A stretch of 64,000 nucleotides of DNA, from assembly GCF_003171515.1 (NCBI RefSeq), contig NW_027093983.1, positions 62,001 to 126,000 of the forward strand, given 5' to 3'. Of the stretch, positions 40,501 through 50,644 are shown piece by piece. A program made the translations under genes and the position numbers. The number at the start of each line of letters is the position of its first letter. The stretch's first letter is position 1. The stretch is from Pyrenophora tritici-repentis (taxonomy: Eukaryota > Ascomycota > Dothideomycetes > Pleosporales > Pleosporaceae). The notes beneath the pieces were generated by a model. That model saw only the letters and a list, made by a program, of their open reading frames with translations, was not told the origin of the DNA and did not search any database.

Positions 40501-43500
40501 TTAAAATCTAAAAAATCTGCACCTTTTTTAGTCATAAATTTTTCTTCACTCAGAAAAGGTATTAAATAGTTATTTAAAACATGTATATTTTTAACCATTA
40601 ATGCTGCTAAAGAAATAGATTTACCTTTATCTCTAACTTTTTCAGATGTTATTGAAAGAATTGGAGTATTTTTATCTTATGCATAGAATATGAATCAAAA
40701 CCTAAATTATTTTCTAAAAATTCTTTTATTTTTACTAATAAAGGAAGTTGTGTTTTGGATAATCTAATAGAAAAAATAGGTTTAAAAGTGGCTCTTTCTA
40801 TACTAAATGAACCATCACCCTCTATAAAACCTACCAATCAACTTTTTGTAATTAATACATGATTTTCTGGCATATTAAAATTAATACGCTTAGTATTCAT
40901 GTTGTTTTTTAACTCCAATAACTTAGATATTAATGCATCTGTCAATTTTTCTCTTTTTTGATATAAAGTAAAAGCCAAATTAAAATCTGAAAAATCCAAA
41001 TACTTACTAGTGTTTAAATTGTATTTGCTAAAAATAGAGATTAAATTCTTAATATCCTCCATTTTTGTTACAACAAATATATACTTATCAGTGTATGAAT
41101 AAATCTTACCCATACGTAATTTACTTTGAATAATATTTAAAACACCTAGATCGTCTTTGTGTAGTCCTATCGTAAATTTAAAAGAAAAAACTTCCATCTT
41201 ATTTGTTTTTTTGTTTAGTATAGGACTTATCGTGAAACTACCTTCAGCATCTGAGAATCCTACGAATCATCTATAAAATTTATCAAGACAAGCGCTATTT
41301 AAAGAATACTTAGCCACCAATTTCTTGAATCTCTTGGAGTTAGGTAGACCTACACGAGAAGACCGAGTTATCAATAAAGGTAAAGATAGTAAAGTAGGTA
41401 GGTCGATAAAGTTATTATTAAGAGTTAAGTTAAGCTCGTAGAGTTGGATTTTCACCAACACAGCTACATTATCCACATATGAGATAATTACACGATATAC
41501 TGTATTTATTAACGGTAATTCAAAAGGATCAATAGCTTCTATCCCTAGAGGAGGTCACATAGCACCTAACTCGACGGCTGGTGAAAGAGCACTCGTTTTA
41601 TAAAAACTATTTGTTGCTTCTATATAGAAGCACATGGTAAGTTTTTAAAGATTTAATTTTATACATTTTTATGTTTATAAACTAACATTAGTATGCTCTA
41701 TTTTTATTCATAGTTCCTTTTATTTTTTTTATTCTATCTAACCCTTCTCGAGTTAGGTGAACTTTATTTTTCATAAGAAGAGCCACTTTTTTGAAATCCT
41801 CATAATTCTTGGATTTTATACCATGTAATTTAAATTCTTCAAAAATGGGAATCACTTTATCGTTTACATCTGTAAATTTTTCAACTATAAATTCACCATA
41901 ACCCGATTTAGGTATATATCTACCACAATTTAAAGTAGAAATTAAACTTTTTAGGAAATCTTCATCTCTATTATGTTGAGTCAAAATAAATCTCAATCAT
42001 ACTGTTTCCCCTAATTTAGACCCTGGTGATTTTTTTAATGCTACAAAGAAACATCCTTCGGCATCCGTGAAACCAGCTAACCAGTGTAGACTTTTTATTT
42101 TTCTATCTTTAATATCTGGTCTTGAAATGGGCTCTATGTTAGGGAAAGCTAGATTTAAACCATCGGATATTTCTTGTTTGTTAATAACTGCTTTAATGGA
42201 CATAATTTTATTTAAACCTTCTATAGTTAAATGTATTCCTTGTTCCATAAAATTTACCACTTTTTTAAAAAGTAGATAATCAGATTGTTTATTAGTTAGT
42301 AAAGGGTATTTATCAAAATGATTCATAATAACTTTTAAGTCTTCAAGACCAGATACTCTAAATTGAACAGATTCCGCTCCTAATTTAGTTATATTACCTA
42401 CCCCAAAGAACAATTGAATTTGTTCTAATAGGGCAAGATCCCTTATATGTAAACCGATATGAAAAGCAGCTTTTACTCTATATCCTGTCTTAGATCTAAG
42501 GTTGGTACTAACACTTACAGAAAAACATCCTTCCCCATCAGTAAAACCCGTAACATAATAAGGATTTAATTCATTACTAGAAGCATAACTGAATTTAGAA
42601 GACGTTGCTTCACTAGAAAATGGAGAAATTTGAGGTTTAGAATAAAAAACTTTATATAATTGTTGTATAGATTTAACTATAGTATTTACATAATTTATAT
42701 AATGTATAAAAACCAAGTTTCCCTGGCACCTAGAACACACCTTACAGAATTTTTTTAATACTGAGGAACCGTCTATTCGTTGCTCTTTTACAGATATAAA
42801 ACTATCTGATTTAGATCCATGGTTGCCCATTCCTTGATTTGCACCAAGAATCTCTAATGATTTTACTATACCCCTAAGAATTAATGGGGCCACTTTCAAA
42901 GTTTCCTTATGAAGCTTAGTTATTAGAGCTTTAGGGTTTCCCCGGAGTTTGGCTACAACCCACAATGTGCTTTTATGGAAAAACGCTCAGAAAATTGCTA
43001 AGAAAAATAAAGCTTCAGATACTATAAATAAACCTACACCAAGATTTAACCCTCTCTGGACAGCCAGGGTGTGATTACCTAAATATGTCAATAAAAATAT
43101 TTTTCTATATTTACTGGACTATATCTTAATCAATAGGTTAAACATACTACTATTAACGTATTAATTTTTAACAAATAGTCTCTGAAGATCCTACTAGGAT
43201 ATTTATCCATCCGTTGGTTTCCTGCTGATTGTCTTATTATAATAAGAGTTTCCAGCAATTAGTTAAATTTTAAGAGAGCACATAAATGTAACAATACTGT
43301 TTTTATAATCTTTTTATAGTTTTATAATTTTCCTATCAAAGATCTAATCTTTAGTCTACCTTTAACAGTAAGATGTTCCTTAGATATAATCATATTATAG
43401 ACAATCTCTCATTTTTTAAAATCATTAAACTTGTTACCCAATAAGGGATATTTATTAAAATAATCCATAAGAAATTTAACACTATTTATAGATGATACAC

Positions 43501-44473
43501 CTATAGATAATATTTCTGAGCCTGTATTATTAGTATAACTTTTAAGATTACAAGATAAAAATAAAGCTAAACTTTCCATAAAAGGTTTCATGGAAGAAGA
43601 TGTAGGCTTGTCATATAAACGTTGATCCAATCTAAATTTAAGACTAATGTTTTCACTAACTGATCTTTTACGAGTATCTGATTTAGCTTTGCTTTCGATA
43701 TATTTAATCCCAAAATGTCCATCAGCTTCAGTAAAGCCTGTAAACCAACTATTGTTTGTAAAATTAGAATTATCTATTAAACTTTCTGATAAACCTAAAG
43801 AATATTTAGCATTAATAAATTTAATTAGATCATTAAATCTTTTATTTTTAGGTGTTCTAAGTTTACCATGTATTAAATTAATAAAAAGTATAATACCATT
43901 TTTGTCCCCAATAATATAACGAAGAACATTTTTACCTGAAGTTTGGAAACGTCCCACATTACCCAATTCTGATTGGATATACGCGTACATACCTAAATTG
44001 TTGATATGTGAAGTAAAAACTATCCTAGGATTAAGTACTCGATTTAAAGTTGTATTACCTAAAGCAGGAATAGAGATATGCCCGTCTCCTTCTAAGAGAC
44101 CTGCTAAATAATAACCCAAATTATTATTTGTAAGTAGTCTAGTATCACTATTAGCTTTATAAATACTTAAAGCTTTTTCTATATCTTCGATAGGAATAGC
44201 TTTAGCTATATTCAAATTATAAATAGACAGTATAGTACCTTTTAATCACGTTTTACCCTCTGCTATTACATCTCTTCATCAGAATGACATAGCTAAAATT
44301 ACTGATGTTAAACTCATCATTAAATTGTATTCTGCATAAGCAAATCCATGAAATGATAAAACTGCAGATGTAGTAAGGCTTAGTAAGCTAATGGATGTAT
44401 ATAAAGGTCATGGAGAAGGAGATACTAAATGAAAAGGATGTGCTTGAAAATTACTTCTATTTAAGTTTAACAT
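34475..44473 (-). CDS. cox3: Cytochrome c oxidase subunit 3, heavily split
   Basis: Core membrane subunit of complex IV. Exon 1 (44252-44473) starts [20 protein letters not shown] and runs to [13 protein letters not shown]. Exon 2 (about 42975-43087) is [17 protein letters not shown] through [14 protein letters not shown]. Exon 3 (about 41500-41593) is [20 protein letters not shown] to INTV. Exon 4 (about 39260-39461) is [14 protein letters not shown] through [14 protein letters not shown]. The last exon (34475-34639) is [20 protein letters not shown] through LYWHFVDVVWLF to IYYWGS and TAA. The family's FHGLH, expected between exon 4 and the last exon, is not in either, so one or two microexons must exist. 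TCCATGGATTA at 37850-37860 and an ACAT at 36372-36375 fit. Several TGA codons encode conserved Trp. Confidence 0.88.
35298..36425 (-). CDS. LAGLIDADG endonuclease, cox3 intron ORF C
   Basis: Two-domain enzyme with one TGA-Trp between the halves: [39 protein letters not shown] and [19 protein letters not shown]; then [41 protein letters not shown] and [19 protein letters not shown]. Both catalytic acidic residues are present and no insertion is seen, so it may be intact. It is preceded by a group I R/S pair (near 36520 and 36430) and followed by another core (CCAAACTCCGGGGAAG near 35045). Confidence 0.82.
36623..37880 (-). CDS. LAGLIDADG endonuclease, cox3 intron ORF B
   Basis: Open in code 4 from about 37880. 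[54 protein letters not shown]; second half [35 protein letters not shown], then a C-terminal extension [16 protein letters not shown] and [20 protein letters not shown] resembling a NUMOD-like DNA-binding tail. Stop TAA at 36623-36625. The N-terminus, FVHGLTHVV, is in frame with the proposed cox3 microexon. It is less conserved at the first motif (AEANF) than its neighbours. Confidence 0.7.
38208..39259 (-). CDS. LAGLIDADG endonuclease fused to cox3 exon 4 (ORF A)
   Basis: Runs in frame from exon 4 (FYFGTG, then [16 protein letters not shown]). [16 protein letters not shown] is followed by an in-frame hairpin segment [15 protein letters not shown] (H2 element at 39045-39090). It then continues with [76 protein letters not shown], ending NMNRNR. 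The core follows the ORF (R near 38010, S near 37925). The first motif has Ser in place of the usual Gly (ESSF). Confidence 0.72.
39045..39090. repeat. H2 palindrome inserted in frame
   Basis: A 46-base perfect-arm palindrome: GGTCCCCTCTC, T11, ATAT, A8, GAGAGGGGGACC. The runs are the lengths that keep the LAGLIDADG frame open. Confidence 0.85.
39470..39962 (-). other. Group I intron core, cox3 intron 3
   Basis: Conserved block with GTCGGCAGTTGTAAATGTCG, CTACAGATTGGCTCACCGGGG and CGAGTGTGATATCGTTAG on the minus strand. It is closely matched by 18010-18230 in nad6 intron 2, so the two introns are relatives in different genes. Confidence 0.65.
39963..41499 (-). CDS. LAGLIDADG endonuclease fused to cox3 exon 3
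   Basis: Open in frame from exon 3 (INTV then [19 protein letters not shown]). [38 protein letters not shown], then [18 protein letters not shown]. The frame shifts near 40650 ([11 protein letters not shown]) and continues [49 protein letters not shown] and an HTH-like tail. The tail carries extra residues ([18 protein letters not shown]) encoded by a composite palindrome at about 40055-40145. It is a paralogue of the nad6 intron 2 ORF. The frameshift suggests it is decaying. Confidence 0.7.
41688..42975 (-). CDS. LAGLIDADG endonuclease fused to cox3 exon 2
   Basis: The frame runs from exon 2 (FFH) straight through the intron core, whose translation [20 protein letters not shown] is a hallmark of this intron class. 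It continues to [20 protein letters not shown] and the enzyme: [111 protein letters not shown]. Stop at 41688. One TGA-Trp separates two open segments. It appears intact. Confidence 0.85.
43322..44251 (-). CDS. LAGLIDADG endonuclease fused to cox3 exon 1
   Basis: In frame after exon 1 (VIAEGK, then [13 protein letters not shown]). [17 protein letters not shown] is the first motif, [20 protein letters not shown], then [30 protein letters not shown], ending RSLIGKL and TAA. The core comes after the ORF (Q ACAATCAGCAGGAAACC, R near 43195, S near 43125). It is a different LAGLIDADG subclass (LLEGDG) from the other cox3 ORFs, related to the 61564-62568 ORF of nad5. Confidence 0.83.
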
Positions 44474-44672
44474 GATATTTTAAAATAAGTTCATAATACG
44501 GATTTTTTTTTTAAAATCACAACCAAAACATTCAGCATAGCTCTTCTAGGTTAAATTTAACACTAGTTATTTTTATTATTACCTTAGAGTAAAAACATCT
44601 AAATTTATAAGAGTGAAATATGTTTATTTTTAAACAAAAAAATGAAATAAATTGCTTTACTTCATAATTAAG

Positions 44673-46018
44673 CTAGAAGTTGATATAACATGTAAATGCT
44701 ACACTATTTTTTTTTAACATAACTATTATGCCCCTCTTATTTTTTGTCTTTTTAGAAACAACTTTAACATTTTTATCTTCTTTATCGCTTCAGTTTATAT
44801 CTATATCATAATCTTCATTTATTTCTAAATCTTCATCTAGTAATTTTAATTGTCGACCAGGTCGAAATAATTTTCAACTCACCACTATCTACGCCTAAAC
44901 TTCTTTTATTACTTATGCTATCATAAAATGCGTTTTTTCAGTAGTCTCTAACTATTTTTTCCATTTTTCATGGTTTTTCCAACAAACTAAGCTTAGAGTT
45001 GGTTATGGTGTCACGGATAGCATTATGGCTAGGAGTCAACGTGTATTTAATAATAAATTTTCATTTCTGCAAACTGTAGTGGTATAAAAAAATTTCTTAG
45101 CTGAAAGAAAGCCAACTAAAGAACGACCATGTAAAATTAAAAGATCCATACGACCAAGTAAAAACCTATCACGACCAAATGTTAGTGGACACCAATATAT
45201 TGCAACGTTTATTCTCTGTGGCAGAGTAGAATATCGTCTTCTCACTAGCGAAAATGGATTATGTGTTTTTTTAACAATTAGAAAATCTTTTCTAAAACCT
45301 GCAAAAGCCTTCTGCTGAGCAGCAGTTTAATATCTAGCAATATTTGGTTTACTCAAACGTAAATTACCCCGAGAAATTTGCACATTCATAAACCTTCCAT
45401 CCAAAGAACTAAGGAATAAGTCTTAGACAACATCTTTCTTATAAGAAAACTGTAGGTGGATTTACGACAAAAATCGGATAATTTAGTATATAGAATCCCT
45501 CTATTAGTAGAAGTTAATTTAATACCTAGATAAATATTAGATAATGAATCCAAATCATAAAGTAACCAATCTATATATTTTTTGTCTGCAGATTTAAGTG
45601 GTGGAAGCCTTACATGCTTTTTAAAAAGCCTGTAAGGCTTTTTATTATTTTCAATCCCAGCAAGGGTGGTATTACACAGCTTAAGTAACATATAAAGTTG
45701 CACATCCTCACCAACCTTAAACCCACGCAGACGACATGGATAAAAAGCTATACGGAATTCTTTAAGAGTTAATTTAAAACTCTCAGCTAATAATTTATCA
45801 CCCACGAAAGTAAAAGGCCCAATTTTAGTAAACTCCATCAAAGGAATTTCATGTATACTAATAAATAACTCATATTGTCATTTAAAAAACGCTTTAATTA
45901 TTTTAAGTCCAAATCTAATAAATGCAAAAGTAGCCCTAGGAATCAGTGCAAAAGTAAATTTAATTGCTAAGTTTATACGCGCAGCTAGCGTTTTAATAAA
46001 AGTGTTAAATCTTGTCAT
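44673..46018 (-). pseudogene. Unrecognised basic protein gene upstream of cox3
   Basis: From ATG 46016-46018: MTRFNTFIKTLAARINLAIK, then IKAFFKWQYELFISIHEIPL and MEFTKIGPFTFVGDKLLAES, open to about 45390. A frameshift leads to FMNVQISRGNLRLSKPNIAR, an internal TAA, AAQQKAFAGFRKDFLIVKK, LPQRINVAIYWCPLTFGRDR. Later pieces are WKMEKIVRDYWKNAFYDS, the palindrome TCGACCAGGTCGA (44853-44865), then the acidic LDEDLEINEDYDIDINWSD and VVSKKTKNKRGIIVML. Two or three breaks are needed to join them. The family is unknown; it could be the N-terminal part of a plasmid polymerase or a lineage ORF. A short copy of the LPQRINVAIY region lies at 47344-47400. 44476-44672 holds nothing else. Confidence 0.4.
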
Positions 46019-46988
46019 TTTTTCTGTAAATTTTGTTGTCGTTCTTGTTAGTAGATTTGATAGTCTATTAAGACTATAACAGTTATAGCTTACAATAGCT
46101 AAAAATGTAGCAACTTCGTTAAAAGTAACTTGTTATTTATATTGCAGAAGGGAACCACCCTTATACCACACACTGCTACTCCACCCCACGTGGTAATATA
46201 TTCTGTGGGAATAAGTTAGTGCTGTGTTAATAATACTTCAACCACAAGGGGAATTTTATTTATGTCTTATTTATTAACCCCGTAGAACGGCGTGTAGATC
46301 CATATTACAACAACATTCACAACTCCTTGCTTATAAAAAGTCTTTCCTCATACTAATCGTGCTCATCTTCAAATATAAGAAGACAAAACCTTTAACATTT
46401 ATGTCTTATCTATAAAGGCGTATCTCATAGTACTACTTTTAGAAAATAAACAATTAAATTTATCAATACCATTATACATAATATTTTAATATTCATACAA
46501 ATACTTAAATATTGTTATAATAGCTCAAACCAAAAACCCTAAAACCAGATTATATTATAAATTTCGATGATGGTAGAAAGAGTGTTCATTAATTATAATA
46601 TTTTGTATTAAAATAGGAGTATCAACATCTTCGTATAATACGGAAGAGTAAACTAAAAAGTTTACAAATATCACTTCATAATTATTCACTCATATTAATA
46701 ATTCCAAGTGAAAACCAACCAAATAATTCAGTATATAAAAATCTCCATAATAAATCTAAATATACATTTATTAATAATCACAATAAAGAAATTACAATAT
46801 AATCTGTAATAGAAAGCTTAAAAAGCCCAAATTTATAATTAATCGTGCCAACCGATCCTTAAGCATAAATCAGTATGCCGTTATCAAGAAAGCCGAATAA
46901 ATATAAAAAGGATGGGGATAGTAGGAAACGAAGCTACAATATACAAATTACTCTAAACTATATATTCTATCCAAAGTATCTCCTTTGG
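46019..46988. other. Gene-free stretch
   Basis: About 970 bases without a convincing gene. The part 46140-46330 is richer in G+C (CCACCCCACGTGGTAATATA; CCCCGTAGAACGGCGTG) and could be structured; 46440-46800 is plain A+T-rich sequence. Confidence 0.4.
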
Positions 46989-47057
46989 TAAGGGGTGAGG
47001 GATTTGCACCCTCAGAATTCGCTAGCCACACCCAACGTATTCAGTCTATCTCCCCTT
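46989..47057 (-). tRNA. trnH: tRNA-His-like (GUG), copy 2
   Basis: Acceptor AAGGGGA/ACCCCTT, T arm GAGGG-TGCAAAT-CCCTC, anticodon region CGTTG-GGTGTGGC-TAGCG with the same 8-base loop as 23555-23626. The D arm is shortened. It may be a duplicate that is diverging. Confidence 0.45.
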
Positions 47058-47343
47058 TTCTCTAAATGTAGACCAATAAAAAGTGATCCCTTCAATATAA
47101 AGTCATCCATTCTATCTCTAAAGGTAGGTCAATAAAACGCAAGCAATTCTATATCCTAAAAGGTTGATCCTAATATGCATTATTTTGTGAATAATCATAA
47201 ACATCCCTATCTATTTTTTTTCGGTTGAAAACGTGTGAATAGTTTAGGTTCTCTCGACACACGTTAGAAGTTAAGATTTGTATTCGGAAAATGTGAAATA
47301 TTATAGAACACGTCTCTCCTCCATAAGCAGGATTTTTTATTAG

Positions 47344-47400
47344 TTGGTTCTTAGGTATATAGCAACGTTTATTCTCTGTGTTAGAGTTTTTAAAATTTTT
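47344..47400 (-). repeat. Copy of a piece of the 44673-46018 ORF
   Basis: GCAACGTTTATTCTCTGTG followed by (G/T)(C/T)AGAG matches 45199-45230 on the same strand. Flanks differ. Confidence 0.6.
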
Positions 47401-48867
47401 TGGTTTTCATTTTTTAATAAGTTCTTCAGTTCTAGCTGGTGGCTGAGAGATATTATCGGACCAGACCCGTCCGGCAAAAGGGCACGCGATAATTGTCACA
47501 GGGCTATCGCCCTGCCCCTACCTGTAATATGGTTTATTCATCTTACTCTTTAATAAGAGGGGTGATCAGGTAGCCATAATCTCCTGGTCTTTATCGGGTA
47601 GCATACGGTTATTCCGCCCATGACCTTTACGGGATCACACCACGTTTACTTACTAAGTTGAATAAGACCCATTTCAATAAATGAAAGTGAAAACATACCC
47701 CTGGGAATTCAACCATATGCGCTGTTCCACCTAGTTGGGTTAGATTAGTGGGCAACCTATGATATTTCGTTTGCAGGCTATAGATATCATCACCTCGAGC
47801 TTTTCAACGGCTTTTGTATGGGACTAACATTACTATCCGGTTTTCTTTATATGCCTTATATCTAGTTTCAACAGATTCCCAGGCCTGCCTACATCTAGAA
47901 CATTTAGACCGGACCACCCATAGAGGCTAGTAGAGCTAATCACCGAACTAAAAGCACGGAGGTCATAACTGTCCACTGTCATCACGTGACGTAGTCCTTC
48001 TAGACAGGTCCTGATACCAGCGTGTCATTTTCTTTTGTGAGGAACTACTGAAGAAAGATGATACGCGTGGAGGTATATCAATACGTATTATTGTATCGAA
48101 TTGCCCACAATGGGATGCCTTTCACGAATACCAGAGCGCTATAAGAGGACTATTGCAATACCACCTAATGGCAGTATTAATAAGGGATATCAACTCTATA
48201 GTAATCCTTTAGAATATAACACCCTTATAGGATTAACCTGGTAATAGATTAAATCACACAGATCCATCCTATAATAGTGGATATCCCCCACGCGCAACAA
48301 GGCAAGGTCATAGCCTTAGTCCACAAGCTGGGTAACGCTGTGTTATACGTCAGACTATCTCGATTGCTGGCTGTTTAAGTTAAGTGTGGATTTACTTCCA
48401 TCCGACCCGATCAAATCGTTTGACCTTACGTCTCGAGAACGTGACCTCTTATTACACTCCTTTTTCAAGCGGGGCTTCCACCAAGCCGGCGTGCGGGTAT
48501 AGGTTACTAATTCTTACGAATCATCCGTAATTTTTTCCTCCAAATAGAGCTCATTCACCAACTAATATCTCCATAAAATGTAGCTCTATGAAATATTTAG
48601 ATAAAGTGTAGCTCGTTTGTCTTTCCATTCCACTACACCTCTTAAATGCTGTTATATCTTACTAATTAATTAATAAGTAATCCTCACCTTCAATTGTTAG
48701 TGATACATTGTATGAATTAGAGCTAACTCCCATTAGAGCTAACTCCAGTATTAATAAGGATAGCAGCTTTGTACCAATACAATCAGAATATAACACCATT
48801 GTAGGATGCATCTGATCTACTATAATACAGATCAATCCTATAATGGTTGTTCAGGGTATAGGAGTTA
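47401..48867. other. G+C-richer, structured non-coding region (includes copy B)
   Basis: No coding sequence is convincing. Strong inverted repeats include GGGCTATCGCCC, GACCAGACCCGTCCGG and CAGGTAGCCATAATCTCCTG. The span 48290-48640 repeats parts of 22830-23370. 48190-48260 and 48770-48850 resemble each other (AGAATATAACACC and ATCC(A/T)ATAATGG-like words). 47730-47785 is shared with 33315-33375. It looks like an accumulation of duplicated intron or plasmid pieces. Confidence 0.4.
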
Positions 48868-48962
48868 AATAGAAGATAAACTATTAACCCTATTAAGATA
48901 TATGGTGCATAAGATGTAATAACACCAGTATTTAATCTAGCAATATTATTACTTAAAAATAA
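48868..48962 (-). pseudogene. Short fragment of nad5 3' end
   Basis: ATAAACTATTAACCCTATTA, GATGTAATAACACCAGTATT and AATCTAGCAATATTATTACT match the 3' region of the nad5 terminal exon (compare 49978-50058 and 51250-51330). 48963-49400 shows no gene apart from a segment related to 33780-33845. Confidence 0.75.
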
Positions 48963-49400
48963 CTCTTATTACAACGGATGGAACTAATGGAGTACCTATA
49001 ATTGTATCATTAACTGAAATAAACTGCTTATAACAAATGCAGTAATTGTAATCAATATCCACATTTAAAGAAGGTCAATAATCTAGAATAAATTGACGTA
49101 TAGCACTTTTATTGGGAAATAAAATGTCTAAATTTTTAATGGGGCTTTAAGCAAAAGTTTATTTTACTCTTCTCCCCCCCTAATTGCAGTATAAAATTTG
49201 TACTGCAATTTACCAGTAAATACCTAAGATGTATATACTGGGATTTGTTATACTATAATAGATAAAAAAAATTACTATAAATAACAAATTTCACCTTTTT
49301 CATAACAAGTTAATAGTAATATAACCGCGATTTTTTATGTATCATTATACACATGAATACTCATAGATGATTGGTAGTTCTAAAATAAAACCTATGATTT

Positions 49401-49879
49401 TTACTCAACATCTCTAAAGATAGAGGGGTCAATCATTGTAAGTATTGATCTACGAATAGGTAAGATTGTTGTTTGTGAATTTGCTACTTGTCTTAAAATG
49501 GGTGAGGCTTCATTAAAAGCAAGTACTCCGGCTCGAGTATTTACTCAATCCCTTCATTCCCCATTAATAGCCTCAGCCAGATGAGTATATTCAGCTATCT
49601 CTGCATCTGTTAAAGAGGTATTCGCCAGATTTATTAAATAATTTAATTTTGTGAAAGCATGAATAGTCCGTAAAACAAGTTTAATTTGTGTTTAGTTTGG
49701 GCTAACTTCCATAGCACCAGATAAGTCTATATATATCTTATTCATCGCAGATATAAAAGGATGTAATGCACGGAGCATTGTGTTTGGATCTACATTTGCC
49801 AAAATCTGAGCTTCCTTTAAGTTAAACATTCTTACATCAAAATCGTTCAAGATGTATACTAAATCTTCTATAGAACTCT
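49401..49879 (-). other. ORF behind the second nad5 3' copy
   Basis: Open except for one TAA near 49697. Reads [58 protein letters not shown], then TQIKLVLRTIHAFTKLNYL, DAEIAEYTHLAEAINGEW and RQVANSQTTILPIRRSI, stop 49401. It is one frame away from the preceding nad5 copy, across a T5 run. Helical in composition and of unknown family. The start (SSIEDL) resembles [10 protein letters not shown] in the extension of the other nad5 copy. Confidence 0.45.
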
Positions 49880-50510
49880 TTAAAAATCAGATTCATATTT
49901 AGTATTATTAAAGACTAAAGATAAAGATAGACATAGCGCTAATATAACATTAGAACTATTAATATATGAATTAAATAAAAGATAGGCTATTAACCCTATT
50001 AAGATATATAATGCATAAGATGTAATAACACCAGTATTTAATCTAGCAATATTACTACTTATATTCAACAGACCTTTCTCTAGACCCCAAGGACCTAAAT
50101 ACTCTACGGATCCTTTATCTATAACTTTTGTAGTTTGTCCACCAAGTTTTAATACAATACCAGTAATGTATCTGTTGTAAAATAGTTCTATTAAGAAACG
50201 CTGATTAAAGAAACTGAAAATGTTGTAACCTACTCTAGATAATTTAAAGTAAATTAGTATAGTAGATAAGTATTCAGACAACACTATAGCAATTACACTT
50301 AATGAAATAGTAAATATTAAAGGTAATAACTTAAATAGAGTTGGTACTCCAAATTCAGTATCTAACATTATTTCATGAGAAGGATGTATAAATAAAGCAT
50401 TATCCGAAAAGAATCCTGAACCCAACCCTATAAACATATCCTTTGTTATAAATCCAAAGAATATAGAGAATACAGCTAAAATCATTAACATGGCGATCAG
50501 ATTTTTCATA
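49880..50510 (-). pseudogene. Duplicate of the nad5 terminal exon
   Basis: Almost identical, base for base, to the nad5 final exon at 51119-51778 from [20 protein letters not shown] through [10 protein letters not shown]. It then differs: [20 protein letters not shown] and a distinct tail [13 protein letters not shown] with TAA at 49880. No upstream nad5 exon or intron 3' end is attached, so by itself it cannot make a full protein. It may be the displaced original C-terminus. Confidence 0.85.
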
Positions 50511-50514
50511 CAAA

Positions 50515-50620
50515 ATATATATATAGGTAATAGTTTAAATAGAATTGGCACACAAAATTCAGTATCTAACATTATTTCATGTGAAGAGTGTATAAATAAA
50601 GCATTATCTGCAAAGAGTAT
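50515..50620 (-). pseudogene. Third, partial nad5 exon copy
   Basis: Encodes [17 protein letters not shown], then [11 protein letters not shown], and abuts the start of the 49880-50510 copy. It is a diverged tandem fragment of the same exon (compare 50340-50430). Confidence 0.8.
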
Positions 50621-50644
50621 GTAACAGGATATATGGTAGGGATT

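Noticed and set aside
47401..48640. Group II intron
   Set aside because: No domain V-like hairpin with the AGC triad and no reverse transcriptase motifs were seen on either strand.
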